64,000 nucleotides of DNA. Origin: Micropterix aruncella (lineage: Eukaryota; Arthropoda; Insecta; Lepidoptera; Micropterigidae). Positions 33,892 to 48,144 of the stretch are shown piece after piece (positions within the stretch are counted from its first letter, which is position 1; each line of letters opens with the position of its first letter). The position numbers were made by a program, and so were the translations under genes. The stretch covers positions 40,001,231 through 40,065,230 of the forward strand of contig OX155952.1 in NCBI GenBank assembly GCA_944548615.1, read 5' to 3'. Under the pieces are notes generated by a model. The model saw nothing but the letters and a program-made list of their open reading frames with translations, was not told the DNA's origin and ran no database searches.

Positions 33892-34019
33892 CTAGATATA
33901 ACAGTAGTAAAGCCAATGGTGTTTTAAATTATTTGCTATATAAGGATCACAAAATATGCTAAACAATACAATACAATGAAAACCAAAAAGAATTTAAAAC
34001 TAACAGTTAAAATCGCTAT

Positions 34020-34145
34020 GTGCGAGTGTATGTATGGGTGTTGGTGTGTGTGTTTGTGTGATTGAGACCGTGTATGTGTGCGTGTGTGTGTGTGTTTGTA
34101 TGTGTGTATGCGTGTATATATGTCTGTGTGGGTGTGTGTATCTGT
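34020..34145. repeat. GT-rich microsatellite
   Basis: Interrupted (TG)n with GTATG and GTGTGTTT variants. The histidine/threonine-rich minus frame across it is a by-product. Confidence 0.85.
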
Positions 34146-35269
34146 AGTGCGAATTTGCTTGTGAGTTCTTGTATGTGCGTGCTAATTCAATCCGATCTGA
34201 TAATCCGCTTTCACGTACCTCCTTAACAAAGGATCGACTATTTTGATGGTTAAATATGTCAATATCGTTAAAGCATACATTGTATGCATGCATAACGCGC
34301 GATTGCTTTTATTTTCGCAACTAATTACTATCGAACTACATTAAATTATAGTAGCAAATTTGGCAAGTGTTAATACTAAAGGGTAGGATAGGGATGGGAA
34401 ATTGTTTGTTTCTGTTTGTTTTATATGTTTTCAAATTGTTTGTCCTTTCGTTTGTTATCATTAAGCGGCTAATGATACTGCCGGCGACCTTCATGCTGTA
34501 AGGTCTGCTCTATTCTATTCATACGGTGCTTGACCACTCCCGAATGAGAAGAATCGATGTTTAAACTCGGCTACGGACGTTACAACTTCTTCTTAATAAA
34601 TAAAGATCTTGTTGGCGTCAGTAAATCAGAAAGTAAACGTTAGACAGCGTAATTTTGTAAAAAAAGTTGTCGTCCCCTTTGTCGCGAAGAAAATTAAATT
34701 TATCACGGTCAAATGGCTCAAAGGCCAAGGCGGCGAAGAACGACCGTTTGTGTGGCCGAGTCAAGCAACGAAACGATGACAGAGCCGCGCTGTACAGTAC
34801 GGTGAGATGCGTCCGTGATGTAAACAAATGGCGCTTGTGATTCAGTCACAGCGGCCGTTTACGCTCTCGGGCCCCTGTGACCCTTCCACGGAATTCGGGA
34901 ACTCAATTTATCGCCTCGGAAAGGGCCTGAGAAGGTTTCACAGAGAACGCCAAAGTCGAGAATGCAGTGTCGTTAGGTTTGACAATCTAACCTTTTATGT
35001 TTACGTTTTAAAACAAATGTTTTTAAGTGTTTCTTTTAGGGCAGGCATGGGAGCGTAGAAGGGACTTTTCACCAAAAGTTATGACGATTTCACATTACGA
35101 TGTTATCTCGTCCCAAGACTCTGATACTTTATACTTATTTTCTTTTAATATTGGAAATGACACGACATTTTTGTTGAATCACAAAAATAGTTTCTCCTGT
35201 AGTTTTGTAAATAACAAATAATAGATAGTCCATACCTTGTTGAAAACTTGCGTTTTTTCGTTCCTCCGC
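34146..35269. other. Unassigned, with GC-rich patch 34660-34970
   Basis: 34660-34970 is GC-balanced and CpG-containing, with frames on both strands (34618-34827 minus, 34828-35058 plus). Neither resembles a known protein. It may be an exon or promoter, undecided. Confidence 0.25.
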
Positions 35270-35431
35270 GATTAATCCTGTCCAGCCTAGAACGGGCTAG
35301 TCCCAGTTGGGTGACAGAAACAAATAAGCAAAAGGTTAAGGTTTTGCCATTCGGTTCCTGTTATTTTTGTAAGCTAATCAATGTTTTATAGTTATTAATT
35401 CTTAAATAAATAAATAATAAATAAATACATT
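35270..35431 (+). repeat. Repeat N copy 2
   Basis: CTAGTCCCAGTTGGGTGACA, then AATAAGCAAAAGGTTAAGG, TTTTGCCATTCGGTTCCTGT and an AAATAAATAAAT tail. The tail lies directly before a LINE C-terminal fragment. Confidence 0.7.
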
Positions 35432-36075
35432 AGCAATTCACGCACTTTTGAGGTCTCTCGTGCCAATACCAACTACGGGAAAAATTCCATCGCTTATAGG
35501 CTGATGTGCACGTACGACTCTCGTTTCTCCACTATCGACATTTTCAACCTTAACCAACCGACGTTCGTTAAAGAATTATTCAAATCAATTTCACCTAACG
35601 AGCTTGTTAATACCTATCGTTCTTAGTTATATAATTTTCATGCAACATATCAGTAGCTACTACAAATATTTATAAATATCTATAAATATTTATTATATAT
35701 CTATAAATATCTATAAATATCTGTATCTATATATCCACTATAAGACCTATCTATATCTTTATTTATATCTATATACATATACACATACCATCGTCTAACT
35801 CCTTCTTCCTAATCACTTCCAATTCCCTACCTCTCCCATCGGTTTTCTATATTAATTTTATATTTAATATGAACTTAGTTTATTTTACAATTAATTTTTA
35901 AGTGTATTATGCCAAAATCCAAATGTGTAATATGCGGAAATCTTTTAATTTCATAGGAAACGATTATCGGCGTAATGTTTTTCTCTTTTTTCTACATTAT
36001 GTTTATGCACACGTATTTCAATTGTATGCGCTGTATGTTTCCAGAAATAAAATAAAATAAAATAAATAAAAATAA
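35432..36075 (+). mobile_element. LINE ORF2 C-terminus with 3' UTR and tail
   Basis: 35432-35626 is an open 64-residue frame ending TAG. It includes FEVSRANTNYGKNSIAYRLM, STIDIFNLNQPTFVKELF and a final NTYRS. The pattern N-Y-G-x-N-S...IDIFN...F is the typical end of Jockey-like LINE ORF2. A 3' UTR with TATC-rich sequence follows and closes with AATAAAATAAAATAAAATAA at about 36046-36068. 5' truncated just before the frame, with no decay in the coding part. Confidence 0.75.
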
Positions 36076-36209
36076 TCGACATACATGTAATACATCCTAT
36101 ATCATAAACAGTTTGAGTGTTATTTAAGCAACTGAAACTCGATGATTACGTACAAAAATAGAGACGGAGTTATACCAGGAAGATTGTTTCTTCACCATGA
36201 ACGATCCTA

Positions 36210-36517
36210 TGTATAATTGTTTGTTTGTTTATTTGTTTGTTTATACTCTTTATTGTGAAAATTTCACAATGGGCGGGTTTATTGTCATATATCAATCTCT
36301 TACAACCAACCCTACAATGACGTGTTATATGTATGTGTGCGTGTAACATGTCTGTAAGTGTATGTCTTGTTATTGCATTCGATCGACAGAACTGAAAATG
36401 CAATTCCGTTAATTTGATCCCAACGGAAAATGGTGACCCAGCCGGGAATCGAACCCACGACCTTACAATGTAAGATCAGGCGACCTAACCACTATGCCAC
36501 CGGGCCGTGTGTATAAT
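36210..36517 (-). mobile_element. tRNA-derived SINE copy with TSD
   Basis: The minus-strand head is GGCCCGGTGGCATAGTGG, then TTAGGTCGCCTGATCTTACA, then GTGGGTTCGATTCCCGGCTG. The body matches the other SINE copies and the tail is (CAAA/TAAA)n. TGTATAATT occurs at both flanks (near 36209 and 36510), a likely target duplication. Confidence 0.85.
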
Positions 36518-36984
36518 TCATTGCTGTGCTCATTTATATTTGTATATTACGAGTATATTAGCAAAATAATTTCATGTTGTTCTGTTTGTAATATAATGTT
36601 GCGCGTGGTTGCTTGAAAAGAATAAATATATTATTTTCTACAAGTGGCGACCGAATTATTAATATTGCCAGTTTACATATTCAAAGTTTAAAACGTATGA
36701 AAATATTTACTCCACAGGCAATATTAATATTAATAATACAAGTGATTTTTATTTAGTGATAAATAAAGCGTGCGCGCGTGTGTGCGTGCGGTTTGTGTGT
36801 GTGTGTGTGTGGTGTGTGCGTGTGAGTTAGGGTGTGTGTGTGGGTGAAAGAGTGTGTCTGTGAAGATTACTAAATAAAACTTCAATCACATGGAACCTCA
36901 GGTCTCCATCTAACAATTAATATTATATCTAATCTGTAAGTTTTACTGAGCGCAACGGTTATTATTCTTGGCATGTCAAATTTA
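36518..36984. other. Spacer with GT microsatellite
   Basis: Interrupted (GT)n near 36770-36856. The rest is AT-rich and unassigned. Confidence 0.6.
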
Positions 36985-37450
36985 AACTGTCGACAGCTTA
37001 CTATGCTCTATTACGTATCAGGAGTTTTATGCAGTGGATCTGAGGTGATATCAGCCTATTGCGCGCTGGTTGAATCACATCTGCGCTATGGTATTCTTTT
37101 TTGGGGTAATGCAGCGCACATTAAAGAGGTATTCACTCTACAGATATGAGCCATACGTGCGATAGTGGGTATTGATCCACGGCAATCATGTCGTGAACAC
37201 TTCCAAAAACTATGGATATTGACCGAATAAACAATTTTTGCTCACGAAGCTCTTTGCGAATTCTATCGCAATAAAAGCTCAGCAATATGTCACGATGAAG
37301 TACATCGGAATGACACTAGGAATCAAATCCATTACCTGTGCCCGATTATACCAGGTACGGTCAAGTTCCAGGCGACTAGTCTCCACATAGGACTTGATTT
37401 TTTTAATAAATTGCCTGATAAATTAAATGTGATAAAAAAAGATATTTAAA
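36985..37450 (+). pseudogene. Decayed LINE C-terminal region
   Basis: Plus-strand frames read SAYCALVESHLRYGILFWGN then AAHIKEVFTLQ, AIRAIVGIDPRQSCREHFQK, LWILTE, HEALCEFYRNK and FFNKLPDKLN. This is the post-RT part of Jockey/CR1-like LINEs (hSxLxYGixFWGN...QKkAvRxI.g...SCr..F..L.IlTv). Three in-frame stops show decay. Confidence 0.78.
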
Positions 37451-37536
37451 TAGATCCATCCGGGTGTATCTACCTCAAATCAACATGTATGCGAATAACG
37501 ACATTATAAAATACGTTGTTAACAACATCGTCATTA

Positions 37537-37992
37537 CAATGAGAAAAATATTGGATTGATTCTTACATTACCATTTTGTTATTACGGTTTTATACAGAAT
37601 AACGATGTTTAAATCGTAATTTTGTTACAAGGATTTGAATTACAAGAATTTGAATTACAAGGATTTTTTTTTGAAACTTCATTAGTCGATTGTATCACCA
37701 TTTTTGATACGGTTCATACGGAAATAATGTAGAACAAGTTTCAAAATGATTCATGTGTCCGACTATAAATGTACGTATACTACTACATGCTCTCATGATA
37801 AAAGCGAAATTCCATGGTCGCGATGTAATGAAATAACATTATGATTTAACATTACGACACTGTAACTACTGCCATGCCAACACCGTTACGCATCATGTTT
37901 ATTCATACGTATGGACCTCAATCCAAGTTACATACGTAATCCTTGTTGAAAAATGCGTATTTCCATGAATTACATTTAAATTTTTCTCAGTG
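37537..37992. mobile_element. 456-bp MITE with TA target duplication
   Basis: Ends CAATGAGAAAAAT and (inverted) CACTGAGAAAAAT give 13-bp TIRs with one mismatch. TA flanks both sides (37535-37536, 37993-37994). It is non-coding. A second copy lies at 54946-57691. TA duplication and short TIRs suggest mobilisation by a Tc1/mariner-type transposase. Confidence 0.85.
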
Positions 37993-38099
37993 TACCAATG
38001 TACTTTTAATGTAGGTGCTGTTTTTTATTGTCAATAAAATTGTTAAATTATAGTACTTAATGTTTATTGAAATAAATTTGGAGTGATTTACTGCATTTC

Positions 38100-38400
38100 A
38101 TACATTGTTAAATTGAGTAAATAATTTAAGATTAATGTAATATACATAGTTATTCCTATACAATTGTAAAGTTGTAATGAAAACAAGTATTGTGTATTCT
38201 CCACACGCTATCCTCTGTAAGGCACCAAAGATTCTTTGGAGTATTTTACGTTCAAAGACATCTAGAGTATTTTCATCCCTTTGGCGAGAGTCCACGCTTC
38301 TGAACGTACGTTAATACTGGTATGATGAGTGTCTCGTAGAGTTTTGTCTTCGTACTTCGGTATAGCAAGTGGGATTTAGGACTGCATTCCGATGCAACAC
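38100..38400 (-). pseudogene. RTE-type LINE fragment
   Basis: The minus strand reads a KTLRDT-like block and then WTLAKGMKI / ENTLDVFERKILQRIFGALQ with GEYTILVF. The block FERKxLrxIfGp is the signature after reverse transcriptase in RTE-clade pol proteins. It is short and frame-shifted, so it is a relic. Confidence 0.65.
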
Positions 38401-38979
38401 CTACATATTTGCAGATATCAGACGTACACCTTCACCTCTTCGCATGTCCCGTTATCATTGGAAATAACAATAAATGGGACGAGGTACGTGGATTTCTTGG
38501 GATGTAATAAAACCCCTATATTACATGAGGCTATATTTTATGAAGTCTTAAATTACAATAAAAGTCTTAAATTACAAGAAATTACATGTGCTAAATTTCA
38601 CTTCTTGATTAAATAACATGAAATTGCCTTTGTCGAATATTGGGCAACTGGGCGTGTAGTACACACGTCATGTTTTTTTAAATCGCGGTCAGAAAGAGTG
38701 AGTTGATTGCAAATTGAACATGACACTTTCGTCGACACATGTATGATATAAATACTTTTCACCACTTACGTTATAAGAGCCAGCGTCGAAAAGTCACGCC
38801 ATTTGATGAAAATATACAATTACCATATTTGGGTTATCGGATGTCACAGGGCCATAACATGGCAGCTGGGATCAGTTGCGTTTTGGCAGGAATCTAGAGT
38901 TGAAATCTCCGAAAAAAGTAACAAGAAACTAAATTGTGAGAGTTTATTATTAAATTTTGTAGACATCTTTAAAATATAC
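38401..38979. other. No recognised gene
   Basis: AT-rich; no assignment. Confidence 0.4.
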
Positions 38980-39370
38980 ATTATTTGAGGACGGTTTATA
39001 TCGCATACGTACGAAGTCTGCTTGAATTTGCTTCTAACATGTCGTCTCCGCAATATGCCACATACAAACTGAGGATTGAGCCTATTCAAAAACGGTTTAT
39101 ACGTCACCTAAATATCCGGTCATTTTACTCCGGCTTCTCATGCGCCGAAGGACTGCAACGTTATGGTTTAGAGACACTAGAGAACCGGCGAGTAGCATCA
39201 GATATGTCGCACGCATACGCTCTCCATCTCACAGGGACACACCAACACCCATAAACCAACACCTACATACACACATAATGAAATTACTTCTAAATTTAAA
39301 TTTATATTTTGTTTCCTTTGTACTATGTAGCATATTTTGTAATCCCTGAAATAGAATAAAAAAGAGTAAA
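38980..39370 (+). pseudogene. LINE C-terminal fragment
   Basis: The frame 38985-39254 reads YIAYVRSLLEFASNMSSPQY, then TYKLRIEPIQKRFIRHLNIR, SFYSGFSCAEGLQRYGLETL and ENRRVASDM. It matches the Jockey-like post-RT block (AYVRSxLEYAS.vWsPqY...RIE.iQkrFiR.L). It is open over about 80 residues, then drifts. A possible A-rich tail is at 39350-39372. Confidence 0.78.
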
Positions 39371-41879
39371 AAATCTCACTGTTCGTGTTAATATTTTATT
39401 AGTACCTACGTCAAATTCAGTTCTTCAAAACCTATTTTTTTGTAAAGGTTTTAAAATTGTCATTTACGAAAATCGCATGAAGTAACTGTACATAACGGCT
39501 AATATTAGTATAACATTTTAAAAAAAATCTATCATATTTTGATTCAGCTAATTCCCGTCAGCTAATGCAACGACCTAATTGTTGCAACTTATAGTGTGAT
39601 TAATTATAAAAACAATTTACAAAAAATCAAGTTAATTATTTCGTAAATTTTCTGATTTTCACTTTATTTTTAAATAAAATAAAATTTTGTTTTCGATTTT
39701 TAGTTGTTTTAGCCCTTCCCGATTTTTAATTGTTTTTAATTTGATAAATAATTGACTCCAGATTCCCGGTAGACACAACCGTACCTGTAGCCATGCTGGC
39801 GTTATTATAGTATTATGGCATCTAGGAACAAAATATTGTGTTTTTAACATATAAATCACGTGACTTTGTAAGTCTCGTTTCGACAACTGTGTAGACACGT
39901 CAAATCTGCCATATAACGATTAGTGTTGAATCTTGAATTTCGAACTATAGGTATATGAATCATCCATCAACACTGACTGGGCCACAACATCTGACGTTTT
40001 ACGGAATATTCTTCTCCTTTTCAAAGCTGCTTCACGGTACAGATGCTTCATACCCCGGCTGAAGCATAATTTTATATTTGGATAGGAATTTGACTTAGCT
40101 ACAAAGTGACTACAGTAATGGCATATTTCGGGTGTTTAATAGTATTACACTTAGAGTATTTATTTGTTTAATTTAACAACGCATTTACATTAAATATGCA
40201 TCGCTAATATTTATGTCAATATTTAATAAGTATTAAAAATTATTAAAATTAAAATAACAATTGAACACGGCCGACATGAGCATTAGCATGTAAAGTTCTG
40301 CTGCTGCCCAACTAAGTGTCAGGACTTGTTCCAGGGCAGCGAGCTCTCTAGATTTGTATTAAAATATTGTAAAAAATATTACATATATGCATAGCAAACT
40401 AATATGTTTTATATATGTTTGATGCGATAGGCTAGAGAAATAATTAAGGATTTGTAATATTACCTATATTTTTATTTATATCTTGGTAAATAAATAAATG
40501 AATAAATAAATGAATATAGATATAAAATTTGATATTTCTCGCGGGGTTGCCATGACAAAATGTTGGATATTGCCTGCCACCATTGCCTGGCTGGACTATA
40601 GTTGATATAATTATATATAATTTTCTCAAATTTACCTTTTTATGGAATGATATTCCATAAGATTTATCAAGCCAAAATGGCATGTACATCATTTTATCTA
40701 TTAGATTTAAAGGTGTAAAAATATGTTTGTTGTAACAAGGGTGCTGTCCAAAACTTGTGCTTTTCTGGATTGTGAGTCTCGCGAAAATATTTATAATTGT
40801 TTTCTTGTAGATTAGAATGTTTATGCATTAATAGTACCTGTATTAATGCATAAATTTTTAACATCAATATTTACAAGTGAAATAGAATGCCTTTTACTTT
40901 TTTCGACTAAGGAGCCGATTTACAGTATATATGAGTAAAAGGAGAGCTTTGTAATCGTATCCTAATCAAATAATGTGTTGAAACGCACTTGTTCAGGGTC
41001 ATTAATTGGCCCTATTCCCTTTATCTTTCACAAAATGTAATATTTAATATCACATATATTGTGAATAAATTAAAGCCGTAATTACATATTTTTATTTTTA
41101 TATTATAGCCATCAAAATAATTCAGTTTTTTGTTTCTCCGGATAAAATATACATGTCATTTACATACATCATCTACAAAATATACATACATCTACATACA
41201 CAACAAATTATACATATATCTACATTGAGCGTTCGTTTGCGGATTGTTTATGTATGGTATTAGATTATTCAACTTATTGGTACGATTTGGCAACCCCTTT
41301 AAAACGGTCAAATGAATGTGGTGCTTATAATGAATGATTTTCTTTATTAAGGACTGATTGATGATAAACACCCAATAATTTAACCATGATAGCAATAATA
41401 ATAATTAATTATTAGTGCCATCTATCGCATTTTATAAAGGCTGATTGACATTACAGAAATAATACGGAGAGATAGAATCTATTAGTCTATCTGAACGTTA
41501 AAGTGCGTAATTATTCCGTTTTGAAACCTGTATAACAAATTAAAAATGTATATCTTTATGTAAATAATATTAAAATAATAACAGCTATGAATTCAAAAAT
41601 CCTTTATTATAATATTATTATTTTATACCATATAGGCGTAATTAGGGCGCCATCTACAATGCGCCGCCATACTTTTAAATCACTACAGTCAGTATATTGG
41701 ACATAATAATAAAAGATTTATCAATTTTTGGCACTATGGGTCTCTATGTAGTGAAATCCTGGTTGCCAAATAGTAATACGACGATGACAACCTAATGGGT
41801 ACGCTATATAATCAATGGTTTGGGTTAGTGGATGAAACTTCCCTTCCACTGTTCTCAGAAGGCTGACGGTGATGCAGTG
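39371..41879. other. 2.5-kb AT-rich stretch, nothing recognised
   Basis: It contains short ATAA/AAAT runs (40483-40512) and simple sequence. Open frames up to 82 codons match nothing known. Confidence 0.4.
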
Positions 41880-42299
41880 TCAGGTCGGTCGATAAGATGT
41901 GCCTACAGGCGGCGCGGTCGGATCGGCCCATAAACAATTTCGCGCGTTCGATGCTATCGACATTTGCAGTATTTTTCAATTAAGCTCGCTCGCGGCCGAA
42001 TCGGCGATGGCAGCTGGCGCTGATGCCACACCAATTATGGTCCTTTGCGCGGAGGAATCCGCACCCGTCTTCTTTTTTCAGGATACGCGACGGTCCAAAT
42101 GGACAGCCAGCTATGCCCTCAGACTGCAAACACTCACTTATTTCGTACTTTACACATACCCACTAATAACGTCAAAATCTGATAAATATTCCTGTTGCGC
42201 CTTGCGGGTGGTCCTTCGTTGTTGGTGTTTAGGTGTCCTACGCCGGCGATTTGTGCGATTAAGTCATCGGAAATAATATCATCACCTTTGCATGCAGGC
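41880..42299 (+). other. GC-rich patch with 125-codon frame
   Basis: 41899-42276 is open on the plus strand from a GTG, with no upstream ATG. The predicted peptide has no motif I know. The 5' part is CpG-dense. It could be an exon of a host gene, but I find no strong splice signal, so I do not call a gene. Confidence 0.2.
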
Positions 42300-42372
42300 C
42301 GGAATCTAGTATATTTCCATAGTCTCCAGACCCCTTCAGAAATTAGTCAGAATGCACAGAAATTAGTCAGGC
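42300..42372 (+). repeat. GCR fragment J, plus strand
   Basis: AGTATATTTCCATAGTCTCC followed by AGACC and CAGAAATTAGTCAGAATGCA matches the reverse complement of the G copy (42600-42680). It ends with GCACAG and then a second AAATTAGTCAG, so the break lies at the same motif hit by the R1-clade LINE at 55.69 kb. Confidence 0.65.
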
Positions 42373-43818
42373 GGCACACCAGTGGGGACCCGGTGGTGAA
42401 CGATTTCGTGTAGCTTGGGCCACGAGATCCATTTTGTTCTCGGATCGACTCAACTCACGATTCAGCTCCTATTCAGAAGCCTCCTCGAATGGAAGGCTAC
42501 CCCGGGTAAGACTCCCGTGTCTCAGGCCTCAGAGCTGGTGGACCGGTTTCTCCCGGCGGGATTGCATCCCGGCGCCTTTAGGACGGTTTGCGCACCGGTC
42601 GGCGAAGCCAATCGGCTGTGCATTCTGAGTAATTTCTAAAGTGGTCTAAAGACGATGGAAATATACTGTTTCCTAAGCAGCGGGGGTGGATGTTGACCTT
42701 TTGTCATGCCACTCTTGAAATGACCTTAGGCCACTCGATCCCGTGTGGCACTACGGGCAAAGAACGCCCAGGTCCGCGATAAATTCAAACTGAATTACCG
42801 CTGTAATACAAGAGGTAGAGGTCGTTTAAGCGACTTCGGACCCGTAATCCGTGGGGAGGACGGAGGTATTCTGAAGGTTAATTTCAGACAGAGATATCCT
42901 GCCAAAACTGGTAGTCAGGGGGCAAGGTTGCCCGCTGGTAACCTATCCAGGTGCCTCGTTGTAAGGCGTTGGCCTCTGACGGGCAGGTGGCGGAGCTTGA
43001 CGGTGGATTTTGGTGTTTTGTCTTAAGTCTTCTGCTCTCACCTCACGGGAGAGAGAACGTTACATTTCGTTACGTTACAGGGAGCTAATGGGCCCTTGCT
43101 GAGTTGGCCACGAAGACCCATTCTGTTCAGGGTTGGTCACACTCACAGGTCAACACCTATCCGACGGCCTCCACGCATGAAGTGCGAGCCTGGGTAGGAC
43201 TCTGGCCTTATGGTTAGTTTCCCCTGGGAATCAACCTTCTGGCGCTCCTGGACAGTCTGCGCACCGTGCGGCGTAAGCCAATCGACTGTGCACTCTGACT
43301 AACAGTCGGGGGAGTCTGGAAGCAGTACTGTTTTCTATAGAGCCGGGGTGGTTGCGGATCTTACGGCGACTGCTCTTGAAACGACCATCGGATATCCGAT
43401 CCTGGGTGAACAGCCGGGCAAAGGACGCTGTGGTCCGCGATAGATTCGGTATACACCGTTTCACCGCTTCGTAAGGGAGAGGACCGCGCAAGCGACCTCG
43501 AACTCGTAACCAATCGAGAGACCGGAGTAATCTGGTCACAATTGGGAGTAAGGCCGTGAGTGTAAGCCCGCCGGGTAACACTCCTGGCTATCTCGCGATT
43601 AAGGCGTTGGCCTCTTACGGGTTTGTGGCGGAGCTAGACGGTGGACCGTTTTGTCCAAGTCTTCTGCGCTCACTCCACGGAGATAGAACGACTAATCGTT
43701 AAAACTTCCTGAGGTGACAGGCTCGCTCGCTGTAGTCGACCACCCTAGTTGTTACATTTCGTTAAAACTTCCTGAGGTGACGGGTTCGCCCGTTGTAGTT
43801 GACAACTCTAGTTGCCCC
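42373..43818 (-). repeat. GCR family copy G, older, split by copy H
   Basis: Minus-strand copy in two parts, 42373-43072 and 43751-43818. Blocks: TTAGGACGGTTTGCGCACCG, GAAGCCAATCGGCTGTGCAT, GCGGGGGTGGATGTTGACC and GTAAGGCGTTGGCCTCTGAC. The 5' end AAAACTTCCTGAGGTGACGG then continues into the hairpin and AACTCTAGTTG after the interruption. It is nearest to copy A, so the family has subfamilies. Confidence 0.8.
43073..43750 (-). repeat. GCR family copy H, young, full length, inside G
   Basis: 678 bp. The 3' end is (minus) ..AGCTCCC plus a short TGTAACG; the 5' end is AACTAGGGTGGTCGACTAC. GTTACATTTCGTTA flanks it at 43059-43072 and 43751-43764. Removing H and one flank restores a continuous copy G. 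All internal GCR blocks are present, close to E, F and I. Confidence 0.88.
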
Positions 43819-43849
43819 GGGCGGCAATTCAGGTGGGCGCCAAATTCAT

Positions 43850-44900
43850 GTATTTGTATTTTTTTACTGAAGGGACTGGGTATGTCCGTTTTTAGGAAGA
43901 CATTCAGCAGCATTATATTTTCCTCTTTGGTGCCGATTTGGCACGCCGATTTGGCGAATCAGCTCCAGCAACTGCATCACCTTGATTGAGACCTGCTCGA
44001 CTTCCTCGAGAAAGCGCATCTCGTCCAGATATTCAGGCTCTTCAGCCGGGGTTGTGGGGGCAGTGTGGTCGTCCACTCTTCGTTCGTTTGTGTTCAGGCA
44101 GCCGCTATGGTTACTCTAACTGGTTGTGAGCAAGCGGGCGGGGCGTTCGCTTCGACATCCATCCTCTCTTCCTGCGGCGAATGGGGCCTTGTTGATTGCT
44201 GCTGCAGTGGCTTCGACCGACGCCGCCGGTTCGACTTCCTCTCCACAGCTGACTGCTGTGGAGCGGTTGGCGGCGCTGGCCTTTGTCTCCAAGATAAGGT
44301 TTCTTTGTCTTACGGGGCGGCAACAGGCTGGGTTTTTACTTCTGTAGAAGTCGTAGAAGTTAGAGTCGAGGCTCGCGGCGGGGCGGCGACGACTACTGCA
44401 CGCGGGACGCCCTGCTGCTTCCGCGTTGTCTGGCGGAATTCAGTCAGGAAGCTGCGGCATCTTCTGTTGTTCGCAGGATGATCCTCTCTGCAGTTTCTGC
44501 AGATCGCCCGGGCGGTTTTCGGCCTCGGACAATTTTTGGCTGAGGTGGCACTGCTTGGGGGCATTTCTGCCTCTCCAGGAATGCACGGTAACCTGCAGGA
44601 AGTGTATCTCCGTTATAGAGAACACCTCCCGCCAGCGCTCGTTCTTGCGGATGACGGCGTAGAAGAGTGCTCCCTGCCCTCTGTTTCTCAGCCGGACGTA
44701 GCTGCCCTCGATGCCGTGGCAAGGCAGCCCGGAGATGGCCTCCTCCTGTGTGGTGTTGGCAGGGAGGCCGCGGATGCCAATTTTTGCATCCTTTCTGGTG
44801 GGCGCCGTGTACTCTCTCTCGAAGGATGTTGTACATGGTACATCCTGCGGCATTTACATTGACAACTGTGTCCATGGCGGCAAGTCCTGCCGCATTTCCA
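43850..44900 (-). pseudogene. LINE ORF1 (gag-like) copy 1, decayed
   Basis: The minus strand reads KDAKIGIRGLPANTTQEEAI, VRLRNRGQGALFYAVIRKNE, VTVHSWRGRNAPKQCH, a partial zinc-knuckle region NCPRPKTARAICRNCREDHP, then a Pro/Ser-rich part and EPEYLDEMRFLE...VMQLLELI. It is the same family as 48342-49978. Frames shift several times and the first two CCHC motifs are damaged. Known role: a nucleic-acid-binding ORF1 protein that packages element RNA. The 5' end is missing. The 3' end abuts GCR copy G. Confidence 0.82.
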
Positions 44901-45045
44901 ATGTGATGAATAGAACAGATTTTAGATTCCCAGTATCACAATATACCTCCTGTGATTAGTAGCGAGTTAGTAAAATGTCGTCAGATTGATGTTCTTGCAG
45001 TGACTTCATGTTCCACGTACGTATCACCCCAGGTGCCCCACATCA

Positions 45046-45425
45046 GTAATTCAATTCAATTCAATTTTAAAATTTCTTTTAATTAAGAAGAATATTAATA
45101 GTTATTTGGACCTACAATACGCATAGCGCCTACAGAAGCGAACGTGAGATTAAAAACGGAAGGATGAGTTAAGTATTGAATACATATACTCAAGAAAAAT
45201 GACCTATGCTGTAGTAAATAATATGATAGGTTTAATGTGTTGAATATATTAGTGAGATGTCACATTGTTGATAAGGTATTTGTAGATACTCTTTTTGAAT
45301 TTGGCTTTCTTCATATTAAATATGTCGATATTCTGGAAACGACTATTATAAGTGGACACTAGGCGGTATATAATGCAGATTTGGTCTTCGAGGAGAATCA
45401 ACCACTCGTGGTACTATATAAAATA
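45046..45425 (-). pseudogene. LINE ORF2 C-terminus with AATTG tail
   Basis: The minus strand reads VPRVVDSPRRPNLHYIP, then after one frameshift RLVSTYNSRFQNIDIFNMKK and AKFKKSIYKYLINNVTSH, with a stop at 45249-45251. The NIDIFNm..akFKk block is the Jockey-like ORF2 end. The 3' UTR leads to a short (AATTG)n tail (plus strand 45049-45066). Confidence 0.7.
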
Positions 45426-48069
<2,644 letters not shown>

Positions 48070-48092
<23 letters not shown>

Positions 48093-48144
48093 CTTGAAAT
48101 AATATTATTTCCCTTGAAATAGTTATTTCCCTTGAAATAATAGG
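48070..48144. repeat. Inverted-repeat breakpoint at array end
   Basis: CCTATTATTTCAAGGGAAAT then AAC (48070-48092) is the exact reverse complement of 48122-48144. The spacer itself repeats pieces of the same sequence (CTTGAAATAATATTATTTCC). The array ends here. Confidence 0.9.

Noticed and set aside
36430..36510. tRNA gene on the minus strand
   Set aside because: It is the head of a SINE with body, tail and target duplication, and it recurs at 12.5 and 18.5 kb.
41899..42276. 125-codon plus-strand ORF as a host gene
   Set aside because: No ATG start, no recognisable domain and no convincing splice sites. Reported only as a GC-rich patch.
43231..43581. Similar 116-120 codon frames in GCR copies H and I as a possible protein
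   Set aside because: Copies E and F carry one-base indels inside the same region (for example around TTTGCCCG near 29706) that shift the frame with no rescue. The shared peptide follows from DNA identity, not coding constraint.
43590..43625. A-box-like GGTTAAGGCGTTGGCCTC phrase in GCR as a tRNA or SINE head
   Set aside because: No B box (GGTTCRANNCC) follows at a suitable distance and no cloverleaf can be drawn.
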